Shown here: positions 53,621 to 62,583 of the stretch, piece after piece
How positions within the stretch are numbered: the first letter of the stretch is position 1
How the letters are laid out: each line of letters starts with the position of its first letter
Translations under genes and position numbers: made by a program
Assembly: GCA_947258715.1 (NCBI GenBank)
Contig: CAMYJH010000003.1
Location: forward strand, 78,059 to 142,058
Direction of reading: 5' to 3'
Length of the DNA: 64,000 bases
DNA from: an uncultured Gammaproteobacteria bacterium
GTDB lineage: Bacteria > Pseudomonadota > Gammaproteobacteria > HK1
The notes under the pieces: model-generated
Told to the model about the DNA's origin: nothing
What the model saw: only the letters and a program-made list of their open reading frames with translations
Database searches by the model: none

Positions 53621-54415
53621 ATGACCATTGATCAATCGATGCTCAACAGTTTGAGCGCCGCGCTGGTTGAAATTGCCGAGCGCGCCGGCAGGGAAATACT
53701 CACGGTGTACGGGACCGGCTTCGATGTTCGCACCAAGCGTGACGCATCTCCGGTCACCGAAGCGGACGAGCGAGCCGAGAAGCTGATTCTGAAGGCGCTG
53801 GCCGAGGTCGCGCCCGAAATCCCCGTGATCGCGGAGGAGAGCGTGGCCGAAGGACGTATTCCGAAGATCGAAGGCGCGCCCTTCTTCCTCGTGGATCCCT
53901 TAGACGGCACCAAGGAGTTCGTCAGTCGCAACGGCGAGTTCACCGTCAACATCGCTCTGGTTGAAAAGTCCGCCCCCTTAGTAGGCGCAATTCATGTGCC
54001 AGTTCTCGAGGAAAGCTACTGGTGCGACGGCAACGGCGACGCCTGGCGGCGACGCGGAGCCCGCGACTCAGAGCGCATCCGCTGCCGCAAACCAGGCGAC
54101 GGTTTGGTGGTGGTGGCAAGCCGATCGCACCGGGACTCAAAGACCGACGCGTTTTTGGAGAAGTTCAAGATTAAAGAGCAGATCTCGGCCGGGTCTTCGA
54201 TCAAGTTCTGTCGCGTCGCCGAGGGCGCCGCCGACCTTTACCCCCGGCTCGGGCGAACCATGGAATGGGACGTGGCCGCGGGTCACGCCATCGTCAACGC
54301 CGCGGGCGGAAGCGTCACCACCGTGGACAACGAGCCGTTTACCTACGGCAAACCGGACTTCGCCAATCCGTTTTTCGTCGTCCGCGGGCTGCAATCTGAA
54401 TCCGACCCGACCTGA
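53621..54415 (+). CDS. cysQ: CysQ-like 3'(2'),5'-bisphosphate nucleotidase
   Basis: A 264-residue inositol-monophosphatase-fold enzyme from ATG 53621. Metal-site motifs are SPVTEADERAEKLI, PVIAEESV and DPLDGTKEFVSRNGEFTVN, the last with Phe and Arg typical of CysQ. MEWDVAAGHAIVNAAGG near the end matches too. It dephosphorylates PAP/PAPS in sulfur assimilation. Other inositol phosphatase substrates cannot be excluded. It begins 1 bp after the SDR stop. Confidence 0.88.
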   Translation: MTIDQSMLNSLSAALVEIAERAGREILTVYGTGFDVRTKRDASPVTEADERAEKLILKALAEVAPEIPVIAEESVAEGRIPKIEGAPFFLVDPLDGTKEFVSRNGEFTVNIALVEKSAPLVGAIHVPVLEESYWCDGNGDAWRRRGARDSERIRCRKPGDGLVVVASRSHRDSKTDAFLEKFKIKEQISAGSSIKFCRVAEGAADLYPRLGRTMEWDVAAGHAIVNAAGGSVTTVDNEPFTYGKPDFANPFFVVRGLQSESDPT

Positions 54416-54510
54416 TGCCTGACTCTAACTCGTTTCCGAGTTAGGGTTTACGAATTTGGGGCTTTCCAGAAGTGTTTACCCTCACTCAAATGTTTCCAGG
54501 AGACCTCTAA

Positions 54511-55512
54511 ATGCCGGACGCGCTTCCCAAGGAGATGATCGTCATCGATATCCCGGAGCCGGGTGGGCCGGAGGCACTGAAGCCGGCGCGGCGACCGCTG
54601 CCGTCTCCCGGTGCGGAAGAAGTGCTGGTGCGGGTGACCGCGGCCGGAGTCAACCGTCCCGACGTGATGCAGCGCAAAGGCATGTACCCACCGCCCCCCG
54701 GCGCGCCGGATACGCCCGGACTGGAAATCGCCGGTGAGGTGGTGGCCGTCGGCAGCGGGGTGTCTTCGCCAGGCATCGGGGAACTGGTGTGCGCGCTGGT
54801 GGCCGGAGGCGGCTACGCGGAATACTGCCTCGCGCCTGCAGCGCTCTGCCTGCCCTGGCCCGACGGGATGAATGGGGTCAGCGCCGCCGCGCTGCCGGAA
54901 ACATTTTTCACCGTTTGGACCAACGTCTTTGACCGCGGCGGACTCAAAAGCGGAGAGCGCTTCCTGGTTCACGGCGGCAGCAGCGGCATCGGCACCACCG
55001 CCATTCAGCTGGCCAAAGCCTTCGGCGCCACCGTCTATGCCACCGCCGGCACGGCGGAAAAATGTACAGCCTGCGAAAAGCTGGGCGCCGACGCCGCGAT
55101 CAACTATCGTCAGGACGATTTCGTCGAGCGCATCGAGGCGCTGACCGAGGGCAAAGGCGTGGACCTGATCCTCGACATGGTGGCCGGGGACTACCTGCCG
55201 CGGAATCTCAAATGCCTCGCCGTTGAGGGGCGTTTGGTGCAGATCGCGCTGCAGCACGGACCCAAGGTGGAGATGAATCTGCTTCCGGTGATGCTCAAGC
55301 GGCTCACTATTACTGGGTCGACACTGCGCCCGAGAAGCGTTTCGCAGAAGGCCCAAATTGCGGCCTCCTTAAAAGCCAAGGTCTGGCCGCTGCTTTCAAA
55401 GGGAACGGTGAAGCCGGTGATCCACGCGACTTTCCCACTCGACAAGGCGGCGGAAGCCCACGCGCTGATGGAGAGCAGCAGGCACATCGGCAAGATCCTG
55501 CTGACTAACTGA
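54511..55512 (+). CDS. NAD(P)H:quinone oxidoreductase, zinc-independent MDR
   Basis: A 333-residue medium-chain dehydrogenase/reductase of the quinone oxidoreductase (PIG3-like) type. The start has AGGAGACC at good spacing. AAGVNRPDVMQRKGMYPPPP is the family signature; the cofactor site is HGGSSGIGTTAIQLAKAFGA. No zinc-ligand cysteines are seen. It likely reduces quinones with NADPH. The stop codon sits inside a tandem 16-bp repeat. Confidence 0.88.
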   Translation: MPDALPKEMIVIDIPEPGGPEALKPARRPLPSPGAEEVLVRVTAAGVNRPDVMQRKGMYPPPPGAPDTPGLEIAGEVVAVGSGVSSPGIGELVCALVAGGGYAEYCLAPAALCLPWPDGMNGVSAAALPETFFTVWTNVFDRGGLKSGERFLVHGGSSGIGTTAIQLAKAFGATVYATAGTAEKCTACEKLGADAAINYRQDDFVERIEALTEGKGVDLILDMVAGDYLPRNLKCLAVEGRLVQIALQHGPKVEMNLLPVMLKRLTITGSTLRPRSVSQKAQIAASLKAKVWPLLSKGTVKPVIHATFPLDKAAEAHALMESSRHIGKILLTN

Positions 55513-55530
55513 CGTGCTGACTAACTGACG
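55499..55530 (+). repeat. Tandem 16-bp direct repeat across a stop codon
   Basis: TGCTGACTAACTGACG occurs at 55499-55514 and again at 55515-55530, and TGCTGA begins a third copy at 55531. The first copy includes the last codons and TGA of the quinone oxidoreductase gene. The third leads into the next gene's start. Confidence 0.9.
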
Positions 55531-55535
55531 TGCTG

Positions 55536-56081
55536 ATGAACGACACACGCGAGATCGAGCCGATCCTCGTCGACGGCGGCACACCTCTCTCTCCTGCCGA
55601 GTTCCTGACCAAGCTCGAATCGCTGGGTATCGCCCATGCGAGCTTCGAGCACGAGCCTGTGTTTACGGTTAAACAATCGAAGCGCGCGCGCGGCGACTCG
55701 GACGGTGCACATGTAAAGAACCTGTTTCTGCGAAACAAGAAAGGCGTGATGTGGCTGGTCACTTGCCTCGAAGATCGGGCGGTGGATCTCAAATGGTTGG
55801 CTGAAAAGCTGGGTGCCGGACGGTTTTCGTTTGCGAGTCCTCAACGTCTAATGAAGTATCTCGGCGTCATGCCGGGGGCAGTAACGACATTCGCCGCCGT
55901 CAATGACAACACGGGCTCTGTGCAGGTTGCGCTGGACGGCGCTCTCCTCGACAGCTCATGCATCAACCTGCACCCGCTTACCAATGCCATGACCACTACC
56001 ATTGGATCAGCAGATTTGCTGCGCTTCCTAGAGGCCATCGGACATCCGCCGACGCTGATCGAGTTCGAAGATCATCGATGA
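55536..56081 (+). CDS. YbaK/ProX-type aminoacyl-tRNA editing protein
   Basis: A 181-residue protein with the YbaK/prolyl-tRNA-editing fold, like ProXp-ala/PrdX. It has KQSKRARGDSDGAHVKNLFL, with the conserved Lys-Asn-Leu-Phe, and LGVMPGAVTTFAAVND near the middle, both typical. It probably deacylates mischarged Ala-tRNA(Pro). ATG 55536 lies just after the tandem repeat; GTG 55530 would add two residues. It converges with hutH, 6 bp apart. Confidence 0.87.
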   Translation: MNDTREIEPILVDGGTPLSPAEFLTKLESLGIAHASFEHEPVFTVKQSKRARGDSDGAHVKNLFLRNKKGVMWLVTCLEDRAVDLKWLAEKLGAGRFSFASPQRLMKYLGVMPGAVTTFAAVNDNTGSVQVALDGALLDSSCINLHPLTNAMTTTIGSADLLRFLEAIGHPPTLIEFEDHR

Positions 56082-56087
56082 TGGAGC

Positions 56088-57596
56088 TCAGTCCAGCGCG
56101 TCGATAAAGGGGTCGATCTGGTCCAAGAATTCGGCCGCGCGGGAAATGTCCTGCGCTATTTCCCGATCTTCCTTCCAGAATTCGATGCGCTCCCGCACAG
56201 CGGCGTGCAGCGCCTCCAGCGCAGCGCTGGTGCGCATTGGCCGCAGCAGATCGATTCCCTGGGCAGCGCAGAGCAACTCTATGGAAAGGATCGTCGTCGT
56301 ATTGGAAACAATGGTCCCCAGCTTGAGAGCGGCACCCATGCCCATGGACACGTGATCTTCTTTGTCCGCCGACGTCGGAATCGAGTCAACCGACGCCGGG
56401 TGCGCCAGTCCCTTGCTCTCGCTGGCGAGAGCGGCGGCGGTGACTTGGGCGATCATAAATCCAGAATTGAGGCCGGCATCTTTTACCAAGAATGGAGGCA
56501 ATCCCGAAAACGCCGTGTTGGTGAGTTTCTCTATTCGCCGCTCGCTGATGGTGCCGAGTTCCGCCACCGCCATGCCCAGAATGTCCGCTGCAATGGCAAT
56601 GGGCTGGCCATGAAAATTGCCGCCGGAAATGATTACACCGTCCTCGGGAAAAATGAGCGGGTTGTCGGTCACCGCGTTCAACTCGATGGCGAGCTTGCTT
56701 TCCACATCGAACAACACGTCCCGCGCCGCGCCGTGGACCTGCGGCGCACAGCGCAAGCTGTAAGGATCCTGAACGCGCACGTCTCCGATGCGATGGGATT
56801 CGCGTATCTCAGAGCCGGAAAGAAGCGTGAACAGGTTATTGGCGCTCGCGCGCTGACCGGCATAAGGTCTCAAGGCGTGGAGCCGGGGATCGAAAGCGGC
56901 GTCGGTCCCGCGCAGGGCGTCCACGGACATGGCGGCGACCAGATCCGCGATACGCACCAGCCTTCGAACCGCAATCACCGCGTTCGCAAGCAGCGCCGTC
57001 ATGGCCTGGGTACCGTTGATTAGAGCGAGTCCTTCCTTGGGCTCGAGGGTGAAAGGTTCGAGTCCCGCGCGGGCAAGACCTTCCGTGGCGGCGACCGTTT
57101 CTTCTCCCACCAGCATGCTGCCCTTGCCTAAAAGCGGCAGCGCAAGATGCGCGAGCGGCGCCAAGTCGCCACTGGCGCCGACGGATCCGCGGCTTGGCAC
57201 CAGCGGCAATACATTCGCATTCAGCAACGAAAGCAGCGCATCGATAATTTCCGGGCGCACGCCGGAATGGCCCCGTGCAAGAGTGTTTGCGCGCAGCAGG
57301 AGCATGCCACGAACCGCGGCCGGGTCCAGCGGCGCTCCCACCCCGGCACAATGACTCAGGATTAGACGTTCTTGCAGCAGCGCCAGCTTGTCCGCCGCGA
57401 TTCTCACCCTGGCCAGATCGCCGAATCCGGTGTTGACTCCGTAAACCGGCTCTTCTTGATCCAGCGTCTCGAGCACGGTCTGACGCGCGGCCTCGACACG
57501 ATCCCGGGCCATGTTATCCAGCACACAGCGCGACCCGTCAAAGACAATCGCGCGATAACGTTCTAGGTCGAGGCTCTTGCCATCAACGACGAGCAA
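56088..57596 (-). CDS. hutH: Histidine ammonia-lyase
   Basis: A 502-residue lyase converting histidine to urocanate. The MIO-forming triad is Ala-Ser-Gly in GSVGASGDLAPLAHLALP. Substrate-binding segments are VYGVNTGFGDLA and ALINGTQAMTALLANAV. TTG 57596 follows a GAGGACGGA site. It is separated from hutU by about 4.7 kb of other genes on the plus strand, unlike the usual compact hut operon. Confidence 0.95.
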   Translation of the reverse strand: MLVVDGKSLDLERYRAIVFDGSRCVLDNMARDRVEAARQTVLETLDQEEPVYGVNTGFGDLARVRIAADKLALLQERLILSHCAGVGAPLDPAAVRGMLLLRANTLARGHSGVRPEIIDALLSLLNANVLPLVPSRGSVGASGDLAPLAHLALPLLGKGSMLVGEETVAATEGLARAGLEPFTLEPKEGLALINGTQAMTALLANAVIAVRRLVRIADLVAAMSVDALRGTDAAFDPRLHALRPYAGQRASANNLFTLLSGSEIRESHRIGDVRVQDPYSLRCAPQVHGAARDVLFDVESKLAIELNAVTDNPLIFPEDGVIISGGNFHGQPIAIAADILGMAVAELGTISERRIEKLTNTAFSGLPPFLVKDAGLNSGFMIAQVTAAALASESKGLAHPASVDSIPTSADKEDHVSMGMGAALKLGTIVSNTTTILSIELLCAAQGIDLLRPMRTSAALEALHAAVRERIEFWKEDREIAQDISRAAEFLDQIDPFIDALD

Positions 57597-57688
57597 ATAA
57601 TCCGTCCTCTATTCTTCTAAGGCGCTATTTTGTGGGGGGCATTGTGCGCAGCGCGCCAGCAATTATGGGTCCAATGCTCAGGTGATCG

Positions 57689-57874
57689 CTATCCCGTGAG
57701 TGCAGTTACGAAGCATTGGGCAAGCGGAATGTAGTCTGAATTTGGAAGCGAGAAGAATCGAAGAAACTCGGGCGTCGAGATTAGTCCGGCAACGAAGCTT
57801 TCCAGCAGCGACTGACTCACTGGATGCAAGCGTAGCGGAAATTCGCACAAAATCATCGCAACTTCAGGGGGCAT
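57689..57874 (-). CDS. Possible small protein of unknown function
   Basis: A 61-residue reading frame, MPPEVAMILCEFPLRLHPVS onward, ending CFVTALTG. ATG 57874 lies 6 bp after GGGAGG, a good ribosome-binding site. It is mildly hydrophobic but has no clear helix or motif. It is in the hutH upstream region on the same strand. It may be real because of the start signal, yet there is no other support. Confidence 0.35.
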   Translation of the reverse strand: MPPEVAMILCEFPLRLHPVSQSLLESFVAGLISTPEFLRFFSLPNSDYIPLAQCFVTALTG

Positions 57875-58198
57875 GCGCATCCTCCCATCCGAGCAGCCAC
57901 CCCCGCGGGTGGGGAAAGCGTTAATCAGAAGCCTAGCGACAAAGCGGAGTTATTTCAAAGCCATTCACTACATCTTTGCTCGCTGAAGCCTCCCAGCTCG
58001 CCCCGCCCCGAGAATTCGAGCGTGGACTCTCGGTATGCTTCCACCACGTCAGATTGAATGCTCCCCGGTGCCGGGGCGTCGTCGGCGTCTTCCGCCTCCC
58101 GCTGCTCGAAGGATTGCCTGATCCCGATTCTCGGACTGAAAAATGGCCTCCGACAGTGCTCAAGCATGTGATCGGTATAGCTGCGAACGAACGACGAT
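57875..58198. other. Region with no supported gene
   Basis: About 320 bp. Frames are open on both strands but carry no motif. One minus-strand frame (57955-58329) could be a frameshifted continuation of the remnant at 58199. I cannot decide. Confidence 0.3.
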
Positions 58199-58705
58199 TT
58201 AAATAGCAGATTCGGAACTAACAACCGCGGGCGTTTTGGTCTGCGGCCGAAACAGCCTCGAGGCGGCGAACTCCGACGGCACGACGTGCCAGTACTCATA
58301 TTGGAAGTCGCGCATGGCCTTGACACCACGAGAGCTTGCGCGCTCCAGACAACGATTGAGAACGTTGAATAGTTTTTCCGTGTTGCACAGCGGCATATAG
58401 TCCATTAACGGCATGATGACTTTGTTCTCGCCGTGCGCTTTGAGACCGAGCCCGACCGAGCCATGATCTTCTTCGAGGCTCAAGTCTAAACTATCGATAT
58501 CTGCTTTCTGAAGAAAAAGCAGTTCAATACTTGAAATGGCGCTTTTTTGTGTAACCAGATCCTGGCGCCGAACGCAGCCGGAGTAAACGAGAGCAAAAGT
58601 CCAATCCCAAGGACCGCAATCTACGACCGGAGCAAGCGAATGAATAAAGTACAGCTGGGGAAGTCGCGTCGCGACGCGCGGCGCTGAGTTTCGAGGTTGC
58701 GAAGT
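58199..58705 (-). pseudogene. Coding-like remnant without a start codon
   Basis: The minus strand is open for 169 codons from a TAG at 58708. The composition is that of a real protein: LPQLYFIHSLAPVVDCGPWD, FALVYSGCVRRQDLVTQKSA and LNRCLERASSRGVKAMRDFQ. There is no ATG, GTG or TTG start near the N-terminal end; the first usable one is TTG 58483. It may therefore be a truncated or frameshifted gene. No family is recognised. Confidence 0.45.
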
Positions 58706-58745
58706 CTATGAACCCCGACTGAACTTCGGGATGGTCGTTGTTGGA

Positions 58746-61148
58746 TCAGGCGGCGCGCGCGGAAAAATCGACCTCGCCCAGGTCGTCCAGCATCCGGGGC
58801 CGCCCGATTCCGTACCCCTGAGCATAGTCGACGCCGATTTGACGCAGTACTTTGAGGATCTCCTCGTCTTCGACAAACTCGGCAATGGTCTTCTTGCCCA
58901 TGACCTGGCCAATTTCGTTGATTGACTGCACCATGGCGCGATTAATGGGATCTTTGGCGATATCGCGGATAAATACGCCGTCAATCTTGAGGAAATCCAC
59001 TGGAAGAGTCTTCAGATAAGCGTAAGACGACATACCACTGCCAAAATCGTCCAGGGCGAACAGGCATCCGAGGGAACGTAGCGACTCGAAGAATCTAACT
59101 GCATCCGAAAGATTCGCGATGGCTGCCGTCTCGGTGATTTCAAAACATATCTTGTTTGCAGGTATATGGCCCTGCTTGAAGACCGAAGTCAGGTAATCGA
59201 GCAGATCCTCGTTGACAAGAGATTGTCCGGAAATGTTGATGGAACAGAAGTTCAGGGAATCTAGCTTGCCAGGGTGTCGCTTGAACCAGTCGAAGGCGGT
59301 TCCAACCACCCACCTATCAATACGGCTGGCCATATCGTAACGCTCGGCGGCGCTCAAGAACGCGCCCGGCGGGTGAAACGTGTCAGGATCGTCTTCGTTG
59401 ACGATTCGAAGCAGCAGTTCTCCGTGGTGGCTTCCGTTTCGGATCATCGTCGATACCGGCGCGATGGGCTGAAATGCCAGCCGCATGCTGCCGTGCTCCA
59501 AGGCGTTATTAATGCGCCCGACCCATTGCATCTCCCCCTGCATGCGCGCAACTTCCAGATCTCCGGGCTCGCAGACGTGGATCCGGTTCCGGCCGTGACC
59601 CTTAGCCGCGTAGCAGCCTGAATCGGCGAGCCGGAGCAGATCCGTTACCGTCTCCTCGCCGGAAGTAATAGGCACCAGGCCAACGCTTGCGCCTATCGTG
59701 AAAGTCTTGTCTTCCCAGCTAAAACGGAAGGTGCGAACAGCATCCAGCACCTCATCCGCAATCTTGCGCGCCTCTTCGCTGGGACAGCGTTCGATCAGAA
59801 TGCCAAACTCATCACCGCCGAGCCTGGCGATCGTATCGGAACGCCGCACCTTCGTTTTCAGTATGCTCCCCAGCTGTTTGAGCAGCGCGTCGCCGGCGAC
59901 ATGGCCGCAGCTGTCGTTGATGATTTTGAACTGGTCCAAGTCCAGATAGCACAGAGCGTGCTCGCAGTCTTCCTCGGCGGAGGCGCTGATTGCGGTCTCT
60001 ACGCGCCGCTCGAACTCGCGGCGGTTGACTAGTCCCGTAAGCGCGTCGTGGCTGGCCTGGTAGCTCAACCGCTCGGACATGGCATGAGATTCTGTGACGT
60101 CCTGGATTTGGGAGATGGCATGAATGGGCGCGTCGCCGCTGTCCCGCACCACCGAGACGCTCAGCAGTCCCCATATAGTCTTACCGTCTCTGTGGCGAAA
60201 GCGTTTTTCGACCTGGTAATGATCGACCTCGCCGTTGATCATGGACCGGTACTTTTTCAAACTCATTTCGACGTCGTCAGGATGCGTGATGTCCTTAAAC
60301 AGGCTGCCGTTCAGCTCGCTGGGCTCGTAGCCGAGCATTGCTTCGAAGATCCGGTTGAGTTCGAAAAAACGGCCCTCTGAATCCAGAAGGGCCATGGCGA
60401 TGGGCGCATCGTCGAAAGCGCTTCTGAAACGTGCCTCGCTTTTTCTCAGCGCCGCTTCGACCTCAAGGCGTTCCTGGATCTCGTCCTCCAACTGCAGGTT
60501 TGTCGCCTCGGTTTTCTCCTTGGCGCGGGATACGCGTTTGACCAGGTCGGATTTTTCGAATCCCAATTTCAACGCCCGCACCGTGCTGCGCTGAAAATGC
60601 ACCGCGAGTCCAACCATGACCACGGCGTAGACCAGCGCCAGCATCGCCATGGAAAAATAAACCTCATTACCGCTTCCGAGCAGCCACAGCGTCATCGGCG
60701 TGGACGAGGTGAACATGAAAGCCAGGAATGCAGACAGCAGTGGCGCCAGCAACGGAATCGCGGCCAGGGTGACGCCGCCAAGGGCAAAGCAGATGAGAAG
60801 CAGATACTCGGCGGACACCTGGGGCGCAAAGAGGAGGCCGGTCAGGCCCCAAACGCAACCCATGATCATTGAGCCGACGATGGTGGCGTAACGCCAGATT
60901 TCGCGACGGCGCTTCCGCTTTGGCTGGCGATAGTAGGCTACGGCAACAACCGAGCGTAGAAAACTGCCGAGCAACAGCGCCAAAATCCATGCAATAAGTG
61001 ACGCACGAGTCACGACGCCGGAAAGCGCGAAGGCGAGAACGGCTCCGACGCCCAAGTTGCCCAGAATGGCAAACTTGCCCTGGTCGTATAGATATCGAAC
61101 CCGATTCCGCCCGACGTAGCTGTTCCGCTGCTGGTCTCTATCCACCAT
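58746..61148 (-). CDS. Membrane PAS-GGDEF-EAL signalling protein
   Basis: An 800-residue protein. Five to six hydrophobic segments lie in residues ~25-190 (GNLGVGAVLAFALSGVVTRA). A coiled linker follows, then a PAS domain (residues ~255-375, DAPIAMALLDSEGRFFELNR), a GGDEF domain with intact RLGGDEFGILIE, and an EAL-type domain in which the name motif reads GELLLRI. LDDFGSGMSSYAYLKTL is intact. It may make c-di-GMP and degrade it weakly, or only sense it. The frame is open upstream of ATG 61148 to a stop at 61238; a CTG at 61223 follows GGAGG and could be the real start. Confidence 0.87.
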   Translation of the reverse strand: MVDRDQQRNSYVGRNRVRYLYDQGKFAILGNLGVGAVLAFALSGVVTRASLIAWILALLLGSFLRSVVAVAYYRQPKRKRRREIWRYATIVGSMIMGCVWGLTGLLFAPQVSAEYLLLICFALGGVTLAAIPLLAPLLSAFLAFMFTSSTPMTLWLLGSGNEVYFSMAMLALVYAVVMVGLAVHFQRSTVRALKLGFEKSDLVKRVSRAKEKTEATNLQLEDEIQERLEVEAALRKSEARFRSAFDDAPIAMALLDSEGRFFELNRIFEAMLGYEPSELNGSLFKDITHPDDVEMSLKKYRSMINGEVDHYQVEKRFRHRDGKTIWGLLSVSVVRDSGDAPIHAISQIQDVTESHAMSERLSYQASHDALTGLVNRREFERRVETAISASAEEDCEHALCYLDLDQFKIINDSCGHVAGDALLKQLGSILKTKVRRSDTIARLGGDEFGILIERCPSEEARKIADEVLDAVRTFRFSWEDKTFTIGASVGLVPITSGEETVTDLLRLADSGCYAAKGHGRNRIHVCEPGDLEVARMQGEMQWVGRINNALEHGSMRLAFQPIAPVSTMIRNGSHHGELLLRIVNEDDPDTFHPPGAFLSAAERYDMASRIDRWVVGTAFDWFKRHPGKLDSLNFCSINISGQSLVNEDLLDYLTSVFKQGHIPANKICFEITETAAIANLSDAVRFFESLRSLGCLFALDDFGSGMSSYAYLKTLPVDFLKIDGVFIRDIAKDPINRAMVQSINEIGQVMGKKTIAEFVEDEEILKVLRQIGVDYAQGYGIGRPRMLDDLGEVDFSARAA

Positions 61149-61223
61149 GGCGGCTTTGACGTCTTCGACCCGAAGGCCCTGGGTTTCCAGGGTATCGAAT
61201 TCCTCGTTGAGCTTGGCTTCCAG

Positions 61224-61463
61224 ACAGACCTCCGGTTAAGGTATTCGCCTGCCGCGCCCGGAGTTCGAGCTGGCGGGCGACAAAAGACCCCCGCCCCCGC
61301 GAGGCCTGTCTCGGGTGGCCGAGCGCGGTGCGGTGAGCCGGCTGCTGGGCTTTTTTCGGCAGTCCAGGGGAAAAACTTTAGCTTTCCCAGACTGTTGCTT
61401 TACCCGCCGCCTGCGACTACGCAGCCTTGAAAAGCAAGCTGTTCCGCGGGCCTTGACGGTATA
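61224..61463. other. Gap between GGDEF-EAL and moaA genes
   Basis: About 240 bp (315 bp if the ATG start is used). It contains GC-rich arms and a T-run (GGGCTTTTTTCGG around 61347-61359), which may act as a terminator for one strand. No molybdenum-cofactor riboswitch fold could be drawn by eye. Confidence 0.35.
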
Positions 61464-62570
61464 ATGCCGAATCTCGTGGACGCCGAAATCGAACCGCGGA
61501 AGCGAGGATCCGGAACAAGAATCTCGAACGGCACAGGATCCGGAATGACGACATTACTGACACCAGCGAGAGACAACTTTTCCCGTCGGCTGAAGGATCT
61601 GAGAATCTCGGTCACGGATCGGTGCAACTTTCGCTGCGCCTACTGCATGCCTCGAGAGATCTTCGGCGCCAGCCACCAGTTCCTGGACCGCAAGGCACTC
61701 CTGACCTTTGAAGAGATTGCCAGGGTGTCGTCGCTATTTATTCAGTGTGGGGTGGAAAAAATCCGGCTCACCGGCGGGGAGCCGCTTCTTCGCCGAGACA
61801 TTCACGTGCTGGTCGAGATGCTGGCGAAACTGAAGGGGATCAAGGACCTCACCTTGACCACCAACGGTTCGGTGCTGACCCCTGAACGTGCGCGACTGCT
61901 CAAACACGCGGGACTTCATCGAATCACGGTCAGCCTCGACGCTTTAGACGATCCCACCTTCAAGGCGATGAACGACGTCGGCTTTCCGGTCGCCCGCGTG
62001 CTCGATGCCATTGAGAATGCCGCCGCTGCGAAACTCACGCCGGTGAAAGTAAACGTGGTGATCAAGCGCGGCGTGAACGAGCACGCGGTCCTGCCCATGG
62101 CGCGACATTTCAAAGGCACGGGCCACATCGTACGATTCATCGAATACATGGACGTAGGCAACACCAACGGGTGGCGCCTGGACGACGTGGTCTCAGCGGC
62201 CGAGATCATGCGCTTGATCAACGCTGAGCTTCCCATCGAGCCGGCGAGTGCGAACTACAAAGGCGAAGTCGCAAAACGATGGCGCTATCGGGACGGTTCA
62301 GGCGAGATCGGGATCATCTCTTCGGTCACGCAGCCTTTCTGCGCAAACTGTACCCGCGCACGGCTGTCCGCCAAAGGCCAGCTCTACACTTGCCTGTTTG
62401 CGGCAGTCAGTCACGATCTGCGCCGACTGTTGAGAAGCGAGGCCTCCGACGAGTACATTCTCGGCACCCTGCAATCCGTATGGAACCGCCGGGATGATCG
62501 CTACTCGGAGGTCCGCACCTCACGAACGGTAAACTTGCCGAAAGTGGAAATGTCCTATATCGGTGGGTAA
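61464..62570 (+). CDS. moaA: GTP 3',8-cyclase MoaA
   Basis: A 368-residue radical SAM enzyme for the first step of molybdenum cofactor synthesis (GTP to 3',8-cyclo-H2GTP). The N-terminal cluster is CNFRCAYC within SVTDRCNFRCAYCMP. The C-terminal cluster has C-x2-C-x13-C in FCANCTRARLSAKGQLYTC. The end is YIGG, the conserved Gly-Gly tail. ATG 61464 gives a 27-residue extension before ATG 61545 (MTTLLTPARDNF), which may be the true start. No other moa genes are adjacent. Confidence 0.94.
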   Translation: MPNLVDAEIEPRKRGSGTRISNGTGSGMTTLLTPARDNFSRRLKDLRISVTDRCNFRCAYCMPREIFGASHQFLDRKALLTFEEIARVSSLFIQCGVEKIRLTGGEPLLRRDIHVLVEMLAKLKGIKDLTLTTNGSVLTPERARLLKHAGLHRITVSLDALDDPTFKAMNDVGFPVARVLDAIENAAAAKLTPVKVNVVIKRGVNEHAVLPMARHFKGTGHIVRFIEYMDVGNTNGWRLDDVVSAAEIMRLINAELPIEPASANYKGEVAKRWRYRDGSGEIGIISSVTQPFCANCTRARLSAKGQLYTCLFAAVSHDLRRLLRSEASDEYILGTLQSVWNRRDDRYSEVRTSRTVNLPKVEMSYIGG

Positions 62571-62583
62571 AAGCCGCCGACAT

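Noticed and set aside
56205..57023. 272-codon plus-strand frame
   Set aside because: Antisense to hutH, which is complete and well conserved.
61224..61463. Possible molybdenum-cofactor riboswitch before moaA
   Set aside because: I could not draw the conserved stems or tetraloop receptor by eye, and the GC-rich arms fit a simple terminator as well.
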